A DNA stretch of 64,000 bases, taken from assembly GCF_002975205.1 (NCBI RefSeq), contig NZ_PCOC01000001.1, positions 124,001 through 188,000 of the forward strand, in the 5' to 3' direction. The notes under the pieces were generated by a model that was given only the letters and a program-made list of their open reading frames with translations, searched no databases and had not been told where the DNA came from. Below are positions 1 to 12,119 of this stretch, piece after piece. This DNA is from Ochrobactrum vermis. GTDB taxonomy: Bacteria > Pseudomonadota > Alphaproteobacteria > Rhizobiales > Rhizobiaceae. Both the position numbers and the translations under genes were made by a program. Each line of letters opens with the position of its first letter. Position 1 is the first letter of the stretch.

Positions 1-3000
1 CCGCTCTACAAGGCTCCGGTCGAAAAATATGAAGGTATGCCGCGCATCTTCGCGCTGGCCTGGCTTTATGTCGCTCATACGGACAGCAATTTCTCGCTGA
101 AGACGCTGACGGCCATCGTCAAGGGTTTCCAGACTGTCGAACCGCTGAAGATCGGCGAATTGTGGGCGTTGCCGTCTGCGGTGCGCTATTTCCTGATCGA
201 GAATGCACGCCGTCTGGCGCTGCGCGTTGATCGCGCGCGCATTATGCGCAATCTCGCCAATACGGCTGCCGACCGCATCGTGGTCGCTGCCGATGGAACC
301 GAACTGGATTCGGTTCTGGCGCAATATGCCGATGCCGCCCGCGACAGCACGTTCGCGACCCACCTTCTTTATCGCCTGCGTTCCTCATCGACAGACACCA
401 CGGCTGCCGCGAGCTGGCTGGAACGGATTCTGGAGCAGGAAGGCAGCAATCCGGAAGACGCCATCGTCGAGGAACATGCCCGCCAGTCCACCGGCGGCGT
501 CACGATGGGCAACGTCATCCGCAGCCTGAAATCCATTGACGACGTGGACTGGGAAACCTGGTTCGAAACCGTCAACGAGGTCGATGCGATCCTGCGCGAC
601 CACAGCGATTTCGAGCTGCTGGATTTCCGCTCCCGCAATGCCTATCGCGTGACCATCGAAAAGCTCGCCCGCTATTCGGACATGAGCGAAATCGATATCA
701 CCTGGGCAGCGCTCAAGCTGGCCGAGGATGGTCATCGTGCGGAAAAGGCAGGCCATCCCGAGGCGGAAGGCAAGGGCGCGATCGCCTATTACCTTTCCGG
801 AGAAGGCCGCGAGGAACTGGAGAAAGTTTGCGGCTACAAGGCACCCTTCGGCGTCAAGGCGCTGCGCTTCTATCGCGGCCTTGGACTGTTCGGTCTGTTC
901 ATTCCAACCGCGATCTTCACGATCCTGATTCTGCTGCTCGTCAATTATTGCATGAGCCGCGCCGGTCTATCGACCGATCTGCGCACGCTGTTCACGCTTC
1001 TGGCCGTTTTCCCGGCAATGGATGCGTCCTATTCGCTGTTCAATGCGCTGGTGCCGTGGTTCGTCCAGCCGACACGGCTGATCGGTTTCGAATATAAGGA
1101 AGGCTTGCCCGCGGAAGCCTGCACGCTGGTTGCGGTGCCGACCTTCATCACCTCGCGTGATTCCATCGACGAGCAGATCCGCAATCTGGAAGTCCATTAT
1201 CTCACCAATCCGCGTGGTGAAATCTACTTTGCGCTGGTCAGCGACTGGACCGATGCGAAGCAGGAAATCACGCCTGCGGATATGGAAATCTATGAATATG
1301 CCCGCGAGGAAATCGCCAAGCTCAACGAGCACTATACCGGCGACGACCAGCCGCGCTTTTTCCTCCTGCACCGCCGCCGCCTGTTCAACGAGAAACAGAA
1401 TTGCTGGATGGGGTGGGAGCGCAAGCGCGGCAAGCTGCACGAGCTGAACCTGCTGCTGCGCGGCGATCAGGATACGAGTTTCTTTCCGGCGGACGAGCGC
1501 CTGCCGAAGGAAATCAAATATGTGATGACGCTGGACGCCGATACGCGTCTGACGCCGGAATCCGTCACGCATCTGGCCGGCAAGCTCAGCCATCCGCTGA
1601 ACCGTCCCGTCATCGATGACAAGACCGGCAAGGTCGTGCGTGGTTACGGTATTCTCCAGCCGCGCGTCACGCCGTCGCTCACCACTGGCGACGAGGCGTC
1701 GTTCCTGCAGCGCGTCTTCTCGGTCAATCGCGGTATCGACCCTTACGTCTTTGCGGTGTCCGACACCTATCAGGATCTGCTTGGCGAAGGCACCTTCACC
1801 GGCAAGGGGCTTTACGACATCGACGCTTTCGAGGCGGCGTTGAAGGGCCGAGTGCCGGAAAACACGCTTCTCAGCCACGATCTTCTTGAAGGCGGCTATG
1901 CGCGTGCGGCACTGGTCAGCGACGTCGAAGTGGTCGAGGATTATCCGACCGGCTACAATGTCGACGTGTCGCGCCACCATCGCTGGGCACGCGGCGACTG
2001 GCAGCTTCTGCCATGGCTGTTTTCGGCGAGCCGTGGCGTCAGCCACATCACGCGCTGGAAGATGGTCGACAATCTGCGCCGCTCGCTCAATCCGATCCTG
2101 TGGCTGATTGCAGCCGTCGTTGGCTGGAGCGTGTTGCCGATCGGGCCTGCTGCCGTCTGGCAGGGCTTCCTTATTCTCTCCATGTTCGTCGCGCCGACAT
2201 TCGGCATTGTTACCAATCTCATTCCATCGAACATGGACTATTCGCTGAAAGGTCATGCGCAGTCGGTGCTGACCGACATCGCACTTGGCACGGCTGACGT
2301 GGCGCTGCGCACCACCTTCATCGCCCACTCGGCATTCCTGATGGCCGATGCCATTGCGCGCACCGTCTATCGCCTGTTCGTTTCGCACCGCAATCTTCTG
2401 GAATGGCGCACGGCGGCGCAGGCGAGAACCTCTCCCGATACGTTGCTGTTCTATTTCCAGCTCATGTGGCCCGCCATAGCCATTGCGGGGCTGGCGATCC
2501 TCTTTCCGCTTGCCGCCCAAAGCCATGCGGCAATGATTGCGGCACCTTTTGCCGTCATCTGGTTTGCCTCGCCGCTGATTGCATGGCTGGTCAGCCGTTC
2601 TGCCAAGCCGCAGGACACGCTGGAAGTGCTTTCTTCCGACAAGTCCGATCTGCGCCGCTATGCGCGCCGGACCTGGCGTTACTTTGCCGAATTTGCAAAT
2701 GAAGAAAACCATCATCTGCCGCCGGACAACTTCCAGGAGGATCCGGCGCCGATTGTCGCGCAACGCACGTCGCCGACCAATATCGGTGTCTATCTCCTGT
2801 CCGTCGTCGCCGCACGGGACTTCGGCTGGATTGGCTTCGGTGAAACGCTGGATCGCGTCGGGGCGACCGTCGATACGCTCGAGAAGATGGAGAAGTATCA
2901 GGGCCATCTCTACAACTGGTACGAGACCAACACGCTGACGCCGATGCGTCCGCTCTACGTCTCGGCGGTCGATAGCGGTAATCTTGCCGGGCATCTCGTC

Positions 3001-6000
3001 ACCCTGTCGTCGGCACTGGAAGAATGGGCGGAAGCGCCGTCTGTCTACATGCAGGGCGATCTCGACGGCATTCTCGATGTCAACGACATTCTGGAAGAGA
3101 CAATCGCGAAAATCCCCGATGACCGCCGGATCCTGCGTCCGTTGCGCCGTCGTCTGGAAGAGCGGATTGCCAATTTCCGTCGCGCCGTGATTTCCATCAA
3201 GGATGAGCCGGAAACGGCCTCCTTCCGCACGATCAACCTGTCGCTGTTCGCAACCGATATTGTTCGCCTGATGGACGAACTTGATGGCGAAATCGAAACA
3301 CCGGCAAGTGCTGAAGCCGTGGAATGGGCGCGCATTCTGGTCGATACCTGCAAGGCGCATACCGATGATTCCATCGGCGAGCATGACACGGATGCGCTGC
3401 GTGAGCGTCTGCGTGATCTTGCTACCCGCTCGCGCCAGCTCGCATTCGACATGCAGTTCGGTTTCCTTGAACGGAAAGAACGTCGCCTTCTTTCTATCGG
3501 GTTCCGCGTGCAGGAAAACGAACTGGACGAAAGCTGCTACGATCTTCTGGCGTCGGAAGCACGTCTGGCGAGCCTGTTCGCCATTGCCAAGGGCGACGTG
3601 CCGGTCGAACATTGGTTCAAGCTTGGCCGCCTTCTGGTGCCGGTTGGCTGGAAGGGCGCTCTGCTCTCCTGGTCCGGCTCGATGTTCGAATATCTGATGC
3701 CGCCGCTGGTCATGTCCGAGCCGCTCGGTTCGCTGCTCGACCAGACCAACAAGCTCGTGGTGCAGCGCCAGATCGACTATGCGACCTCGCGCGGTCTGCC
3801 ATGGGGTATTTCGGAAGCGGCGTTCAATGCGCGCGACGCGCATATGAACTACCAGTATTCCAACTTCGGTGTGCCGAATCTCGGCCTGCAGCGCGGCCTG
3901 TCGCGCAATGCGGTTATCGCACCCTATGCGAGCCTGCTTGCCGCGCAGTATCAGCCTGCGGCAGCCGTCGCAAACCTGAAGCGCCTTGCCAAGCTCGGCG
4001 CGCTCGGACGCTATGGCTTCCACGATTCGGTGGACTTCACGCCGTCGCGTGTTCGCGAAGGCGAACTCTGCGCAGTGGTGAAGAACTATTACGCCCACCA
4101 TCATGGCATGGCGATCATCGCGGTCAACAACGTGATCTTCGAAGGCCGGATGCGCGAGCGTTTCCACTCCGATCCGGTGATCGAGGCTGCCGAACTGCTG
4201 CTGCAGGAAAAGGCACCGCGCGAAATCCCGATGATCTACGCCAAGACGGAAAATCCGATGCGCGTGGATTCCGGCGGCTTCGACGATGCGCCGATGCGGA
4301 TCGTCGACAAGCCGTTCAAGGCACCGCGCACCACGCATATGATGTCGAACGGCCAATATGCGTTGATGGTGACGGCCAATGGCTCGGGCTATAGCCGCTG
4401 GCACAATTGGGACGTCACCCGCTTCCATGCCGACGCCTCGGAAGACCTTCAGGGTACGTTCCTGTTCCTGCGCGACATGGAAAGCGGCTATTGGTGGTCG
4501 GCGACCGGCGAGCCGGTCCGCAATCCGGAAGAAGAAACCAAGACGGTCTTCACCGAGGACAAGGCGGAATTCTACAAGACCGCCGGTGATATCAAGACCG
4601 TCATGGAAGTGATTGTGTCGTCGGAGTCCGACGGTGAAGGCCGCAGGCTCGACATCATCAACACGTCTGCCCGCGACCGTATGATCGAGGTTACCTCCTA
4701 TGCGGAGCTGGTGCTGACCGATAGCGACAGCGATGCCGCCCATCCGGCCTTTGCCAAGATGTTCGTGGAAACCGAAATCTCCGATAACGGTTCCACCATC
4801 TATGCCAAGCGCCGCAAGCGCGCGCCGTCCGATCCGGATATTCACGTTGCGCATTTCGTGACCGATCTTTCCGGCTCGATCCGCGAAACGGAAGTCGAAA
4901 CTGACCGCCGCGCCTTTGTCGGGCGTGGCCGCAGCTTGCGCGATGCGGCGGCCTTCGATCCGGGTGCCAAATTCACCGGCAGCCAGGGCTGCGTACTCGA
5001 CCCGATTGCATCGGTGCGCACACGTGTCCGTGTTCCGGCGCACAAGAAGGTGAGCCTCGTTTTCTGGACCTTCGCAGGCGGTAGCCGCGATGCGGTGGAG
5101 CATGCCGTGGCGCTTCATCGCCACCCCGAAACCTTCGCCCGCGAATATTCGCTGTCGTGGACCAGTTCGCAGGTGCAGCTCTACCATATCGGTATCAAGC
5201 CTGCGGAAGCAGCCGATTATCAGAAGGTTGCCGCCTATCTGCTCTATCCCGAGCGGACGCTGCGCCAGCCGCCGGAAACCATCGCCAGCGGCCTCGGCAA
5301 GCAGTCCGATCTGTGGCCGATGTCGATTTCCGGCGACTATCCGATCTTTGCGCTGCGCATCGATAACGAGGCTGATCTTGACGTATTGCGCGGTGTGCTG
5401 CGCGCGCAGGAATACTGGCGCAGCAAGGGCCTCACGGTCGATGTCGTGGCGGTTAACGAGCGTGCCTTCTCCTATGCGCAGGACACCCAGCGCGCCATCG
5501 ACTGGATCGTTGAAGGTTTCCGGGCCCGTGGCGGCGGTCAGCCGCACATCTTCGCGGTTCGTCGTGACCAGATGAGCGACGAAAGCTACAACACGCTGCT
5601 CGCTTCGGCCCGCATCGTCATGCATGCGCAGAACGGCTCGCTGGCCGAACAACTGCGCCGCAGCGAGGAAATTACCGTCGATCTGGCGGCACGTGATGCC
5701 AAAACCGCAATTGCCGGTCAGGCGTCCGGCCAGAATATCAGTGCCGCAGGACTGGCACCTGTCGCCATCGAGCGCGGAACGGAAGAACGCCGCCCGTTGC
5801 TTACACCGGCGGTCAAGCCGGCACCGGGGCATCCTGCTCCGACCGGTGACGATCTCCGCTTCTGGAACGGCTATGGTGGCTTTGCCGAGGATGGCAGCTA
5901 TGTGGTGCGCATCAACAACCGCACCACCACGCCGCATCCGTGGATCAATGTGATCGCCAATCCGAATTTCGGTTTCCATGTCTCGGCGGAAGGTTCGGCC

Positions 6001-8247
6001 TTCACCTGGGCAGGCAACAGCCGCGATTACCAGCTCACCCCATGGGCGAACGATCCGGTCACGAACCGTCCGGGCGAGGCGATCTATATTCTCGACCGTG
6101 AAACGGGCCGCACCTTTGCGCCGACGGCAAGCGTGCTGCGCGACGAGGCGGCGACCTATGAAGCGCGCCATGGCCACGGCTATTCGAGCTTCGGGGCACA
6201 GCATGGCGAGCTGGCGCTCGATCTCACCCACATCGTGGATGCGGACAAGCCGGTGCGCCTGTCGCGCCTTACCATCACCAATAACGGGCGCTCCAAGCGC
6301 AAGCTGCGCGTCTATGGTTATGTCGAATGGGTGCTGGGCAGTGCCCGGTCCAAGAATGTGCCTTTCATCGTACCGTCGCAGGACGAGGAACTGGGCGCGC
6401 TCTTTGCGGGCAATCCGTATCATCCGGACAAGTCCGGGCAGATCGCCTTCTTTGCAGCAACCGAGAAGCCGCAATCCGTCACGGCCGACCGCAGCGAGTT
6501 CATCGGCACCACCGGTTCGGTGGACAAGCCGGAGATCGTTCTGGCTGGCAAGGCGCTTTCGGGTACGGTCGAAGCAGGGCGCGATCCATGTGCCGCGCTC
6601 GCTCTCGATATCGAGGTGGGTCCAGGCGAAGCGCGTGAACTTGTCTTCCTGCTCGGCAATGCTGCCGATCAGAGACAGGCAAAGGCTCTGATCGCCGAGA
6701 CCCGCAAGGCTTCGTTCGGCGACAAGCTTGCTGCCGCCAAGCGCCAGTGGGAAGGTCTGTTCGACCGCGTTCAGGTGAAAACGCCAGACCCGGCTTTCGA
6801 CCTTCTGGTCAATGGCTGGCTGCCCTATCAGGCAATTGCCTGCCGTATCTGGGCACGTGCTGCCTTCTATCAGGCAAGTGGTGCGTTCGGCTTCCGTGAT
6901 CAGTTGCAGGACACGCTGTCGCTGCTTCTCATCGATCCGACGCTTGCCCGTGCGCAGATCCTCAATGCCGCATCGCGCCAGTTTCCGGAAGGCGATGTCC
7001 AGCATTGGTGGCTACCGGCAACGGGAGCGGGTGTTCGCACGCTGATCTCGGACGATGTTGTCTGGCTTGGCTATGGCGCTTCGCTTTATGTCGAGACGAC
7101 GGGCGACCGTGCGATCCTCGATGAAAAGCTGCCGTTCCTCGAAGGACGCAAGCTGGAAGAGGGCGAACATGACGCCTTCTATCAGCCGGAAATCTCCGAG
7201 CACACGGCAAGCCTCTATGAGCATTGCGCCCTGGCGCTCGATCTTGCTGTCGAGCGGACCGGCAAGCACGGCCTGCCGCTGATCCTGGGCGGCGACTGGA
7301 ATGACGGCATGAATCTTGTTGGCGTGAAGGGCGAGGGCGAGAGTGTGTGGCTCGGCTGGTTCCTCGCCTATACGCTGGGCAAGTTCATCCCGATTGCCGA
7401 AGCGCGCAAGGACAAGAAGCGCGTCGATATCTGGAAAGCCCATCTGGAAAGCCTGACGGCCGCACTCGACCGCGATGGCTGGGATGGCCAGTGGTATCGC
7501 CGCGGTTTCTACGATAACGGCGCGCCGCTCGGCTCGAAGGACAGCGATGAATGCCAGATCGACGCCATTGCGCAGTCGTGGAGCGTGCTGTCCGGCGTTG
7601 CCGATCCGAAACGCGCCGAACAGGCGATGGCCTCGCTCGAAAAATACCTGCTGGATGACGAAGGCGAATTGCTGCGTCTCTTCACGCCGCCTTTCGACGT
7701 GACCATTCAGGAGCCGGGTTACATCAAGGGCTATCCGCCGGGCGTTCGCGAGAATGGCGGCCAGTATACCCATGGTGCGACCTGGGCCATCATGGCGCTT
7801 GCCCGTATGGGCAAGACAGCAGAAGCATGGCGCTTGTTCTCGCTGATCAGCCCGGTCAGCCATGGCCGCAACCCGGATGTCTACCGTGTGGAGCCCTATG
7901 TGATCGCAGCCGACATCTATTCCGTCGAGCCGCGTCGCGGACAGGGCGGCTGGACCTGGTATACGGGTTCCGCTGGCTGGTTCTACCGCGTTGCGACGGA
8001 GGGTATCCTCGGCGTCACCAAACGTGGTGACAGGCTGCATCTCGACCCGGCCTTGCCGCCGGAATGGGACGGCTATGAAGCAGAGCTCCGCTTCGGCGAA
8101 GCGCTTTATCGCGTGAAGGTCGTGGCCGGTGCTAAAGACAAGGCCGTAAAGCTCAATGGCCGCAAGGTTAGCAAGCCGGATGAAGGTGTGCCGATCAAAC
8201 CTGATGGCGAACACGAAATCATCGTAGAGCTTCCCAAACAGAAGTGA
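1..8247 (+). CDS. cgs: Cyclic beta-1,2-glucan synthase, 5' end outside window
   Basis: This inner-membrane enzyme polymerises UDP-glucose into periplasmic cyclic beta-1,2-glucan, which is important for osmoadaptation and host interaction (NdvB/ChvB/Cgs family). The frame is open from base 1, so the gene is 5'-truncated by the window; 2748 residues are visible, against about 2870 in the family. A first pair of membrane segments lies near 880-1065. The GT84 glycosyltransferase core follows, with a DADTR motif near 1535 and RWARGDWQ at 1981-2004. Hydrophobic blocks lie at about 2090-2222 and 2455-2595. The C-terminal half is a glycoside-phosphorylase-like (GH94) region with GDWNDGMN near 7292-7315, thought to control ring size. 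A hairpin terminator follows 8 bp after the stop. No frameshift is seen. Confidence 0.97.
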   Translation, partial: PLYKAPVEKYEGMPRIFALAWLYVAHTDSNFSLKTLTAIVKGFQTVEPLKIGELWALPSAVRYFLIENARRLALRVDRARIMRNLANTAADRIVVAADGTELDSVLAQYADAARDSTFATHLLYRLRSSSTDTTAAASWLERILEQEGSNPEDAIVEEHARQSTGGVTMGNVIRSLKSIDDVDWETWFETVNEVDAILRDHSDFELLDFRSRNAYRVTIEKLARYSDMSEIDITWAALKLAEDGHRAEKAGHPEAEGKGAIAYYLSGEGREELEKVCGYKAPFGVKALRFYRGLGLFGLFIPTAIFTILILLLVNYCMSRAGLSTDLRTLFTLLAVFPAMDASYSLFNALVPWFVQPTRLIGFEYKEGLPAEACTLVAVPTFITSRDSIDEQIRNLEVHYLTNPRGEIYFALVSDWTDAKQEITPADMEIYEYAREEIAKLNEHYTGDDQPRFFLLHRRRLFNEKQNCWMGWERKRGKLHELNLLLRGDQDTSFFPADERLPKEIKYVMTLDADTRLTPESVTHLAGKLSHPLNRPVIDDKTGKVVRGYGILQPRVTPSLTTGDEASFLQRVFSVNRGIDPYVFAVSDTYQDLLGEGTFTGKGLYDIDAFEAALKGRVPENTLLSHDLLEGGYARAALVSDVEVVEDYPTGYNVDVSRHHRWARGDWQLLPWLFSASRGVSHITRWKMVDNLRRSLNPILWLIAAVVGWSVLPIGPAAVWQGFLILSMFVAPTFGIVTNLIPSNMDYSLKGHAQSVLTDIALGTADVALRTTFIAHSAFLMADAIARTVYRLFVSHRNLLEWRTAAQARTSPDTLLFYFQLMWPAIAIAGLAILFPLAAQSHAAMIAAPFAVIWFASPLIAWLVSRSAKPQDTLEVLSSDKSDLRRYARRTWRYFAEFANEENHHLPPDNFQEDPAPIVAQRTSPTNIGVYLLSVVAARDFGWIGFGETLDRVGATVDTLEKMEKYQGHLYNWYETNTLTPMRPLYVSAVDSGNLAGHLVTLSSALEEWAEAPSVYMQGDLDGILDVNDILEETIAKIPDDRRILRPLRRRLEERIANFRRAVISIKDEPETASFRTINLSLFATDIVRLMDELDGEIETPASAEAVEWARILVDTCKAHTDDSIGEHDTDALRERLRDLATRSRQLAFDMQFGFLERKERRLLSIGFRVQENELDESCYDLLASEARLASLFAIAKGDVPVEHWFKLGRLLVPVGWKGALLSWSGSMFEYLMPPLVMSEPLGSLLDQTNKLVVQRQIDYATSRGLPWGISEAAFNARDAHMNYQYSNFGVPNLGLQRGLSRNAVIAPYASLLAAQYQPAAAVANLKRLAKLGALGRYGFHDSVDFTPSRVREGELCAVVKNYYAHHHGMAIIAVNNVIFEGRMRERFHSDPVIEAAELLLQEKAPREIPMIYAKTENPMRVDSGGFDDAPMRIVDKPFKAPRTTHMMSNGQYALMVTANGSGYSRWHNWDVTRFHADASEDLQGTFLFLRDMESGYWWSATGEPVRNPEEETKTVFTEDKAEFYKTAGDIKTVMEVIVSSESDGEGRRLDIINTSARDRMIEVTSYAELVLTDSDSDAAHPAFAKMFVETEISDNGSTIYAKRRKRAPSDPDIHVAHFVTDLSGSIRETEVETDRRAFVGRGRSLRDAAAFDPGAKFTGSQGCVLDPIASVRTRVRVPAHKKVSLVFWTFAGGSRDAVEHAVALHRHPETFAREYSLSWTSSQVQLYHIGIKPAEAADYQKVAAYLLYPERTLRQPPETIASGLGKQSDLWPMSISGDYPIFALRIDNEADLDVLRGVLRAQEYWRSKGLTVDVVAVNERAFSYAQDTQRAIDWIVEGFRARGGGQPHIFAVRRDQMSDESYNTLLASARIVMHAQNGSLAEQLRRSEEITVDLAARDAKTAIAGQASGQNISAAGLAPVAIERGTEERRPLLTPAVKPAPGHPAPTGDDLRFWNGYGGFAEDGSYVVRINNRTTTPHPWINVIANPNFGFHVSAEGSAFTWAGNSRDYQLTPWANDPVTNRPGEAIYILDRETGRTFAPTASVLRDEAATYEARHGHGYSSFGAQHGELALDLTHIVDADKPVRLSRLTITNNGRSKRKLRVYGYVEWVLGSARSKNVPFIVPSQDEELGALFAGNPYHPDKSGQIAFFAATEKPQSVTADRSEFIGTTGSVDKPEIVLAGKALSGTVEAGRDPCAALALDIEVGPGEARELVFLLGNAADQRQAKALIAETRKASFGDKLAAAKRQWEGLFDRVQVKTPDPAFDLLVNGWLPYQAIACRIWARAAFYQASGAFGFRDQLQDTLSLLLIDPTLARAQILNAASRQFPEGDVQHWWLPATGAGVRTLISDDVVWLGYGASLYVETTGDRAILDEKLPFLEGRKLEEGEHDAFYQPEISEHTASLYEHCALALDLAVERTGKHGLPLILGGDWNDGMNLVGVKGEGESVWLGWFLAYTLGKFIPIAEARKDKKRVDIWKAHLESLTAALDRDGWDGQWYRRGFYDNGAPLGSKDSDECQIDAIAQSWSVLSGVADPKRAEQAMASLEKYLLDDEGELLRLFTPPFDVTIQEPGYIKGYPPGVRENGGQYTHGATWAIMALARMGKTAEAWRLFSLISPVSHGRNPDVYRVEPYVIAADIYSVEPRRGQGGWTWYTGSAGWFYRVATEGILGVTKRGDRLHLDPALPPEWDGYEAELRFGEALYRVKVVAGAKDKAVKLNGRKVSKPDEGVPIKPDGEHEIIVELPKQK

Positions 8248-8255
8248 ACCGATTA

Positions 8256-8281
8256 AAAAGGCGGGTGAAAACCCGCCTTTT
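8256..8281 (+). terminator. Intrinsic terminator of cgs
   Basis: An 11-bp perfect stem (AAAAGGCGGGT / ACCCGCCTTTT) with a GAAA tetraloop ends in a short T-run, 8 bp after the cgs stop. It separates cgs from pncB. Confidence 0.9.
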
Positions 8282-8350
8282 GCACGACCCGGCCAAGTAA
8301 AGCCGGTCACCTGTGCTATCGGAAACATGATTTTTTTTCTGGAGGCCGTC

Positions 8351-9655
8351 ATGGCCAAGACTGATATTGCGCGCCGCGTCTATAACCACGCATGGAAGCT
8401 CGATCCCATTGTCCGCAGCCTTCTGGATACGGATTTCTACAAGCTTCTGATGCTGCAGATGATCTGGGGCCTTTACCCCAAGGTGGACGCAACCTTCTCG
8501 CTCATCAACCGCACGACCTCGGTGCGCCTTGCCGATGAAATCGACGAGGGGGAATTGCGTGCGCAGCTCGATCATGCCCGTACGCTGCGTTTCTCCAAGA
8601 AGGAGATGATCTGGCTGGCGGGTAACAGTTTCTATGGCCGTAAGCAGATTTTCCAGCCCGAATTCTTGAACTGGCTGCACGATTTCCAGTTGCCGGAATA
8701 TGACCTGCGCCGCAAAGACGGCCAGTACGAGCTGCATTTCCATGGCGCCTGGTCGCACACGACCATGTGGGAAATTCCCGCACTTGCCATTATCAACGAA
8801 TTGCGGTCGCGCGCGGCGATGAAAAACCTCGGGCCATTCTCGCTCGACGTGCTTTATGCCCGCGCCAAGGCGAAGATGTGGAGCAAGGTCGAACGCTTGC
8901 GCCAGCTTCCGGGTCTGAAGATTTCCGACTTCGGCACGCGCCGCCGCCATTCCTTCCTGTGGCAGCGCTGGTGCGTCGAAGCGCTGAAGGAAGGTATCGG
9001 CGATGCCTTTACCGGCACCAGCAACGTGTTGCTCGCCATGGATACAGATCTTGAAGCGCTCGGCACCAATGCGCATGAATTGCCGATGGTGCTGGCCGCG
9101 CTCGCCAAGACTGACGACGAACTGCGCTCTGCGCCCTATCGCGTGCTGCAGGACTGGAACCGTTACTATGGCGGCAATCTTCTGATTGTGCTGCCCGATG
9201 CCTTCGGCACTGCTGCCTTCCTGCGCAGCGCCCCGGACTGGGTTGCAGACTGGACGGGTTTCCGCCCTGACAGCGCCCCGCCCATCGAAGGCGGCGAGCG
9301 CATCATCGAGTGGTGGAAGTCACGCGGCAAGGATCCGCGCGAAAAGCTTCTGATCTTTTCCGATGCGCTCGATGTGGACACGATCGAGGAGACCTATCGC
9401 CACTTCGAAGGGCGTGTGCGCATGAGCTTCGGCTGGGGCACCAACCTCACCAATGATTTTGCGGGCTGTGCCCCGAAGGAAATCGAAGGGCTGAATGCGA
9501 TTTCGCTGGTTTGCAAGGTGACGGATGCCAACGGCCATCCGGCGGTCAAGCTTTCCGACAACCCACAGAAAGCGACCGGCGATCCCAAGGAAGTGGCGCG
9601 TTATCTCAAGTTCTTCGGAAATGAAGAACGTGTGGACCAGCTCGTCCGCGTGTGA
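8351..9655 (+). CDS. pncB: Nicotinate phosphoribosyltransferase
   Basis: This 434-residue cytoplasmic enzyme makes nicotinate mononucleotide from nicotinate and PRPP with ATP in the NAD salvage (Preiss-Handler) pathway. The N-terminal [13 protein letters not shown] stretch and the central FGTRRRHSF segment are family signatures. The ATG at 8351 is preferred because GGAG lies 9 bp upstream; an in-frame ATG at 8327 would place this GGAG inside the gene. The length matches brucellar PncB. The gene follows the cgs terminator and is convergent with the PhzF-like gene, leaving only 16 bp between stop codons. Confidence 0.95.
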   Translation: MAKTDIARRVYNHAWKLDPIVRSLLDTDFYKLLMLQMIWGLYPKVDATFSLINRTTSVRLADEIDEGELRAQLDHARTLRFSKKEMIWLAGNSFYGRKQIFQPEFLNWLHDFQLPEYDLRRKDGQYELHFHGAWSHTTMWEIPALAIINELRSRAAMKNLGPFSLDVLYARAKAKMWSKVERLRQLPGLKISDFGTRRRHSFLWQRWCVEALKEGIGDAFTGTSNVLLAMDTDLEALGTNAHELPMVLAALAKTDDELRSAPYRVLQDWNRYYGGNLLIVLPDAFGTAAFLRSAPDWVADWTGFRPDSAPPIEGGERIIEWWKSRGKDPREKLLIFSDALDVDTIEETYRHFEGRVRMSFGWGTNLTNDFAGCAPKEIEGLNAISLVCKVTDANGHPAVKLSDNPQKATGDPKEVARYLKFFGNEERVDQLVRV

Positions 9656-9671
9656 CGAGCTGTAGCGCTGT

Positions 9672-10502
9672 TTATTCCATCAGTCGTGCGGTGCCGGAAA
9701 CGCGGATAGAGCCGCCGCGCTCATTGCCGATCTGCGCACGCAGGTGTGATGGGCTACCCATATCCTCACCCTGAAAGACCTCGATCTCGCCGCCATGCGG
9801 CCAGCCGCTGTCACGCAGATAGGCGGCAAAGGCTGCCGTGGCCGCACCTGTGGCCGGGTCTTCATAAACCCCGCCCGATGCAAACGGGTTGCGGCTGTGG
9901 AAGCGCTTCGGCGTCTCGGAATAGATGAGCAGGATTGTCGTCCAGCCCTGCCGATTCATCAGGATGCGCCCGCGCGCCATGTCGTAATGCATCGAAGCCA
10001 GCTTTTCGCGTGAGCGAAGCGGAAGCACGATATGGTCTGCCCCGGCATGGATCAGAGCCGGTGCAAGGCCGGGCGCGAGGTCGTCCTTTTCGAAACTGAA
10101 CAGCGCCAGCGCCTGTTCCACTTCCGCATCGTTGGCGGCGCGCTGGCGCGTCGGCGGCGATTGCAGGCTGGCCGCAAACAGCTCGCCTTCCTTGCGTCCT
10201 TCGACGCTGATATCGCTATTGTTGAGCTTGAGGGCGAAACGACCGTCGCCCATACGCATGGCCAACGCAGCGCCGAGAGCAATGGTGGCATGGCCGCAGA
10301 ACGGGACTTCCATTTCCGGCGCAAAATAACGAACGCGCCAGCTATCGCCGTCAGGCGCGGCAAAGGCTGTTTCGGAAAAGCCGACGTCCTTTGCGATTTT
10401 CTGCATATCTTGCGGGGAGGGCAGGCGGTCGGCGATCAACACTCCAGCGGGATTGCCACCCTGATTGCCTTGCGAAAAGGCTGCAATACGCAACACGTCC
10501 AA
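9672..10502 (-). CDS. PhzF family isomerase/epimerase-like protein
   Basis: This 276-residue protein has the PhzF fold, built from two similar alpha/beta domains. The N-terminus (GNPAGVLIA) and the VGFSETAFA segment carrying the expected catalytic Glu44 are clear. A second-half GG(V/I)YEDPATGAA motif is also typical. PhzF itself isomerises a dihydro-anthranilate intermediate of phenazine synthesis, but most proteobacterial homologues have unknown substrates and no other phenazine gene is nearby. It is the last gene of a leftward group with the methyltransferase (108 bp upstream) and the LysE exporter. The specific reaction cannot be assigned. Confidence 0.88.
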   Translation of the reverse strand: MDVLRIAAFSQGNQGGNPAGVLIADRLPSPQDMQKIAKDVGFSETAFAAPDGDSWRVRYFAPEMEVPFCGHATIALGAALAMRMGDGRFALKLNNSDISVEGRKEGELFAASLQSPPTRQRAANDAEVEQALALFSFEKDDLAPGLAPALIHAGADHIVLPLRSREKLASMHYDMARGRILMNRQGWTTILLIYSETPKRFHSRNPFASGGVYEDPATGAATAAFAAYLRDSGWPHGGEIEVFQGEDMGSPSHLRAQIGNERGGSIRVSGTARLME

Positions 10503-10610
10503 TGGTTTCTCCTCGCCAGTCTGATTCGTGTCCCGCCCACCCCTATAGAAAGCGTGAAATGTGGCCGGTCAAGCAGTCTGTCGGCCAGTGTGGCGAATCC
10601 GAAATTCGCA

Positions 10611-11375
10611 TCACTTAGGAGCAGCGCCGTGAACGTACTTCAAATCCACCACACTAGCGGAGACTATCAACAGCATAGGCCGCTCCATTTCCTCCGACAG
10701 TGCCGGCCATGCCGCGATCTGTTCTGGCGACGGGTGCCATTCCTCCAGCCGGTTGATGGCAAATCCGGCTTCGATCAGCGCATTGACGGTCGTGCTGAGA
10801 CGGCGGTGATATTTGATGACGCCCTCTGCCAGCCAGTCAGTTCGCCGCTCGCCTTCCACCGCATAATGATCGACCGGCCAGCGCTTCTGGCCATTGCCTT
10901 CTTCGATCCAGCCAGGCGCAAGCGGCGCCATGAAGACCGGATGCTCGATCGTGAATACGAACCGGCCTTGGGCCCGCAACGCTGAATGGATCGAGGTCAA
11001 AAGGCGCGGGAGGTCGCGGATATAGTGAAAGGCCAGCGAGCTATAGACGAGATCGAAACTGGATTTCGGCAGCTCCAGTTCTTCCATGTCTGCCTGGATG
11101 TAGTGAACGGCGTCGTCCCGAGTGTCGTGGCGGGCGCGTTCGAGCATGTTCTCCGAAAGATCGTAGCCAGTGACTGAGGCAGCCCCCTGTTCGCGGGCGA
11201 AGCGGCAAAACCAGCCAAAACCGCAACCGAGATCGGCAACATCACGACCGGTCAGATCGGGTAGAAGGGAGCGGACAAAGGGCCATTCCGGTGCGCCTTC
11301 CAGCCCATGTACCGAGCGCGGCAACTGGCTGTAAGCGGTGAAGAAATCATCACGATCATAAATATTCTGGGCCAT
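10611..11375 (-). CDS. Class I SAM-dependent methyltransferase
   Basis: This 254-residue protein has a Rossmann-like SAM-binding core. Motif I is VADLGCGFGW (about residues 46-55), and the acidic end of beta2 is GYDLSENML. It resembles UbiE/Methyltransf_11-type small-molecule methyltransferases; the substrate is unknown. The start codon lies 3 bp downstream of the LysE-exporter stop, so the two genes are translationally linked. PhzF follows 108 bp later. The trio may modify and export a small metabolite, which is inference from context. Confidence 0.85.
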   Translation of the reverse strand: MAQNIYDRDDFFTAYSQLPRSVHGLEGAPEWPFVRSLLPDLTGRDVADLGCGFGWFCRFAREQGAASVTGYDLSENMLERARHDTRDDAVHYIQADMEELELPKSSFDLVYSSLAFHYIRDLPRLLTSIHSALRAQGRFVFTIEHPVFMAPLAPGWIEEGNGQKRWPVDHYAVEGERRTDWLAEGVIKYHRRLSTTVNALIEAGFAINRLEEWHPSPEQIAAWPALSEEMERPMLLIVSASVVDLKYVHGAAPK

Positions 11376-11378
11376 GGT

Positions 11379-11990
11379 CTATCGTTCGGTCAGCGCAAGT
11401 TTTGCCCCGAGCGCGACGAAGGCGGCAGCAAAGCTGCGGCGCATCCATGCAAGAACGGCAGGGCGCGAGATGATCTGGTTACGGACGGCAGCGGCGAAAA
11501 CACCGTAGATAGCAAACACCACGAATGTCATGGCCATGAAGACGAGAGACAGTTCCACCATGCGGGCCACCGTTCCACCCTGCTGCGTATTCACGAATTG
11601 CGGCAGGAAGGCGAAGAAGAATATCGACAGTTTGGGATTCAGCAGATTGACGAGGATCGCCGACCAGATGACCTCGCGGTCCGAACGCGGTGCCTCGTCG
11701 GTCTCGATCTTCAGCGTGCCGTGTTCCTTGAGCGTCATCCACGCCATATAGAGCAGATAGGCGACGCCAGCATATTTGATGATTTCAAAAGCCAGTGCGC
11801 TGGCATGGAGCAGAGCTGCGAGCCCGGTCACGGCTGCCAGCATATGCGGCACGATGCCGAGCGTGCAGCCGAGCGCGGCAATGACCGAAGCCCGTGCACC
11901 ACGGGAAAGCCCTGCCGCAAGCGTCACCAGTACGCCAGTGCCCGGAGACGCAACAATGATGAAGGATGTCAGCAGAAATTCGATGCTCAT
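11379..11990 (-). CDS. LysE/RhtB family amino-acid exporter
   Basis: This 203-residue polytopic inner-membrane protein is an efflux carrier of the LysE/RhtB superfamily, which exports amino acids or derivatives. The N-terminal IVASPGTGVLVTLAAGLSRGARA region matches the family's conserved PGP-like first helix and GxxxG area. About six hydrophobic segments are visible. It is the first gene of an operon with a methyltransferase (3-bp gap) and a PhzF-like enzyme. A triple 15-bp repeat lies 57-101 bp upstream of the start. The substrate cannot be told from sequence. Confidence 0.88.
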   Translation of the reverse strand: MSIEFLLTSFIIVASPGTGVLVTLAAGLSRGARASVIAALGCTLGIVPHMLAAVTGLAALLHASALAFEIIKYAGVAYLLYMAWMTLKEHGTLKIETDEAPRSDREVIWSAILVNLLNPKLSIFFFAFLPQFVNTQQGGTVARMVELSLVFMAMTFVVFAIYGVFAAAVRNQIISRPAVLAWMRRSFAAAFVALGAKLALTER

Positions 11991-12046
11991 GATGCGTCAG
12001 CTTTCTTTTGCGCATTATCCTAAGCAGAACCGCTTCGCACTTTTGC

Positions 12047-12091
12047 TGGAAATGCCCGTACTGGAAATGCCAGTACTGGAAATGCATGTGC
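12047..12091. repeat. Tandem 15-bp repeat, three copies, upstream of the LysE-type exporter
   Basis: Three head-to-tail copies (TGGAAATGCCCGTAC, TGGAAATGCCAGTAC, TGGAAATGCATGTGC) lie in the 129-bp gap between the exporter start (11990) and the kinase stop (12120). The first two copies differ at one base. Regular spacing upstream of an exporter suggests a regulator-binding array, but a simple slippage repeat is equally possible. Confidence 0.75.
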
Positions 12092-12119
12092 ACGCATCAT
12101 GTCACGGCTTTGCCGTGCG

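Noticed and set aside
967..7005. A 2012-codon open frame on the minus strand across cgs
   Set aside because: It is the antisense shadow of a high-GC coding sequence. The plus-strand frame has clear family motifs throughout, and the minus frame shows no recognisable domain.
7012..8358. Long minus-strand frame covering the cgs 3' end and terminator
   Set aside because: It crosses a strong intrinsic terminator and a promoter region and has no family character.
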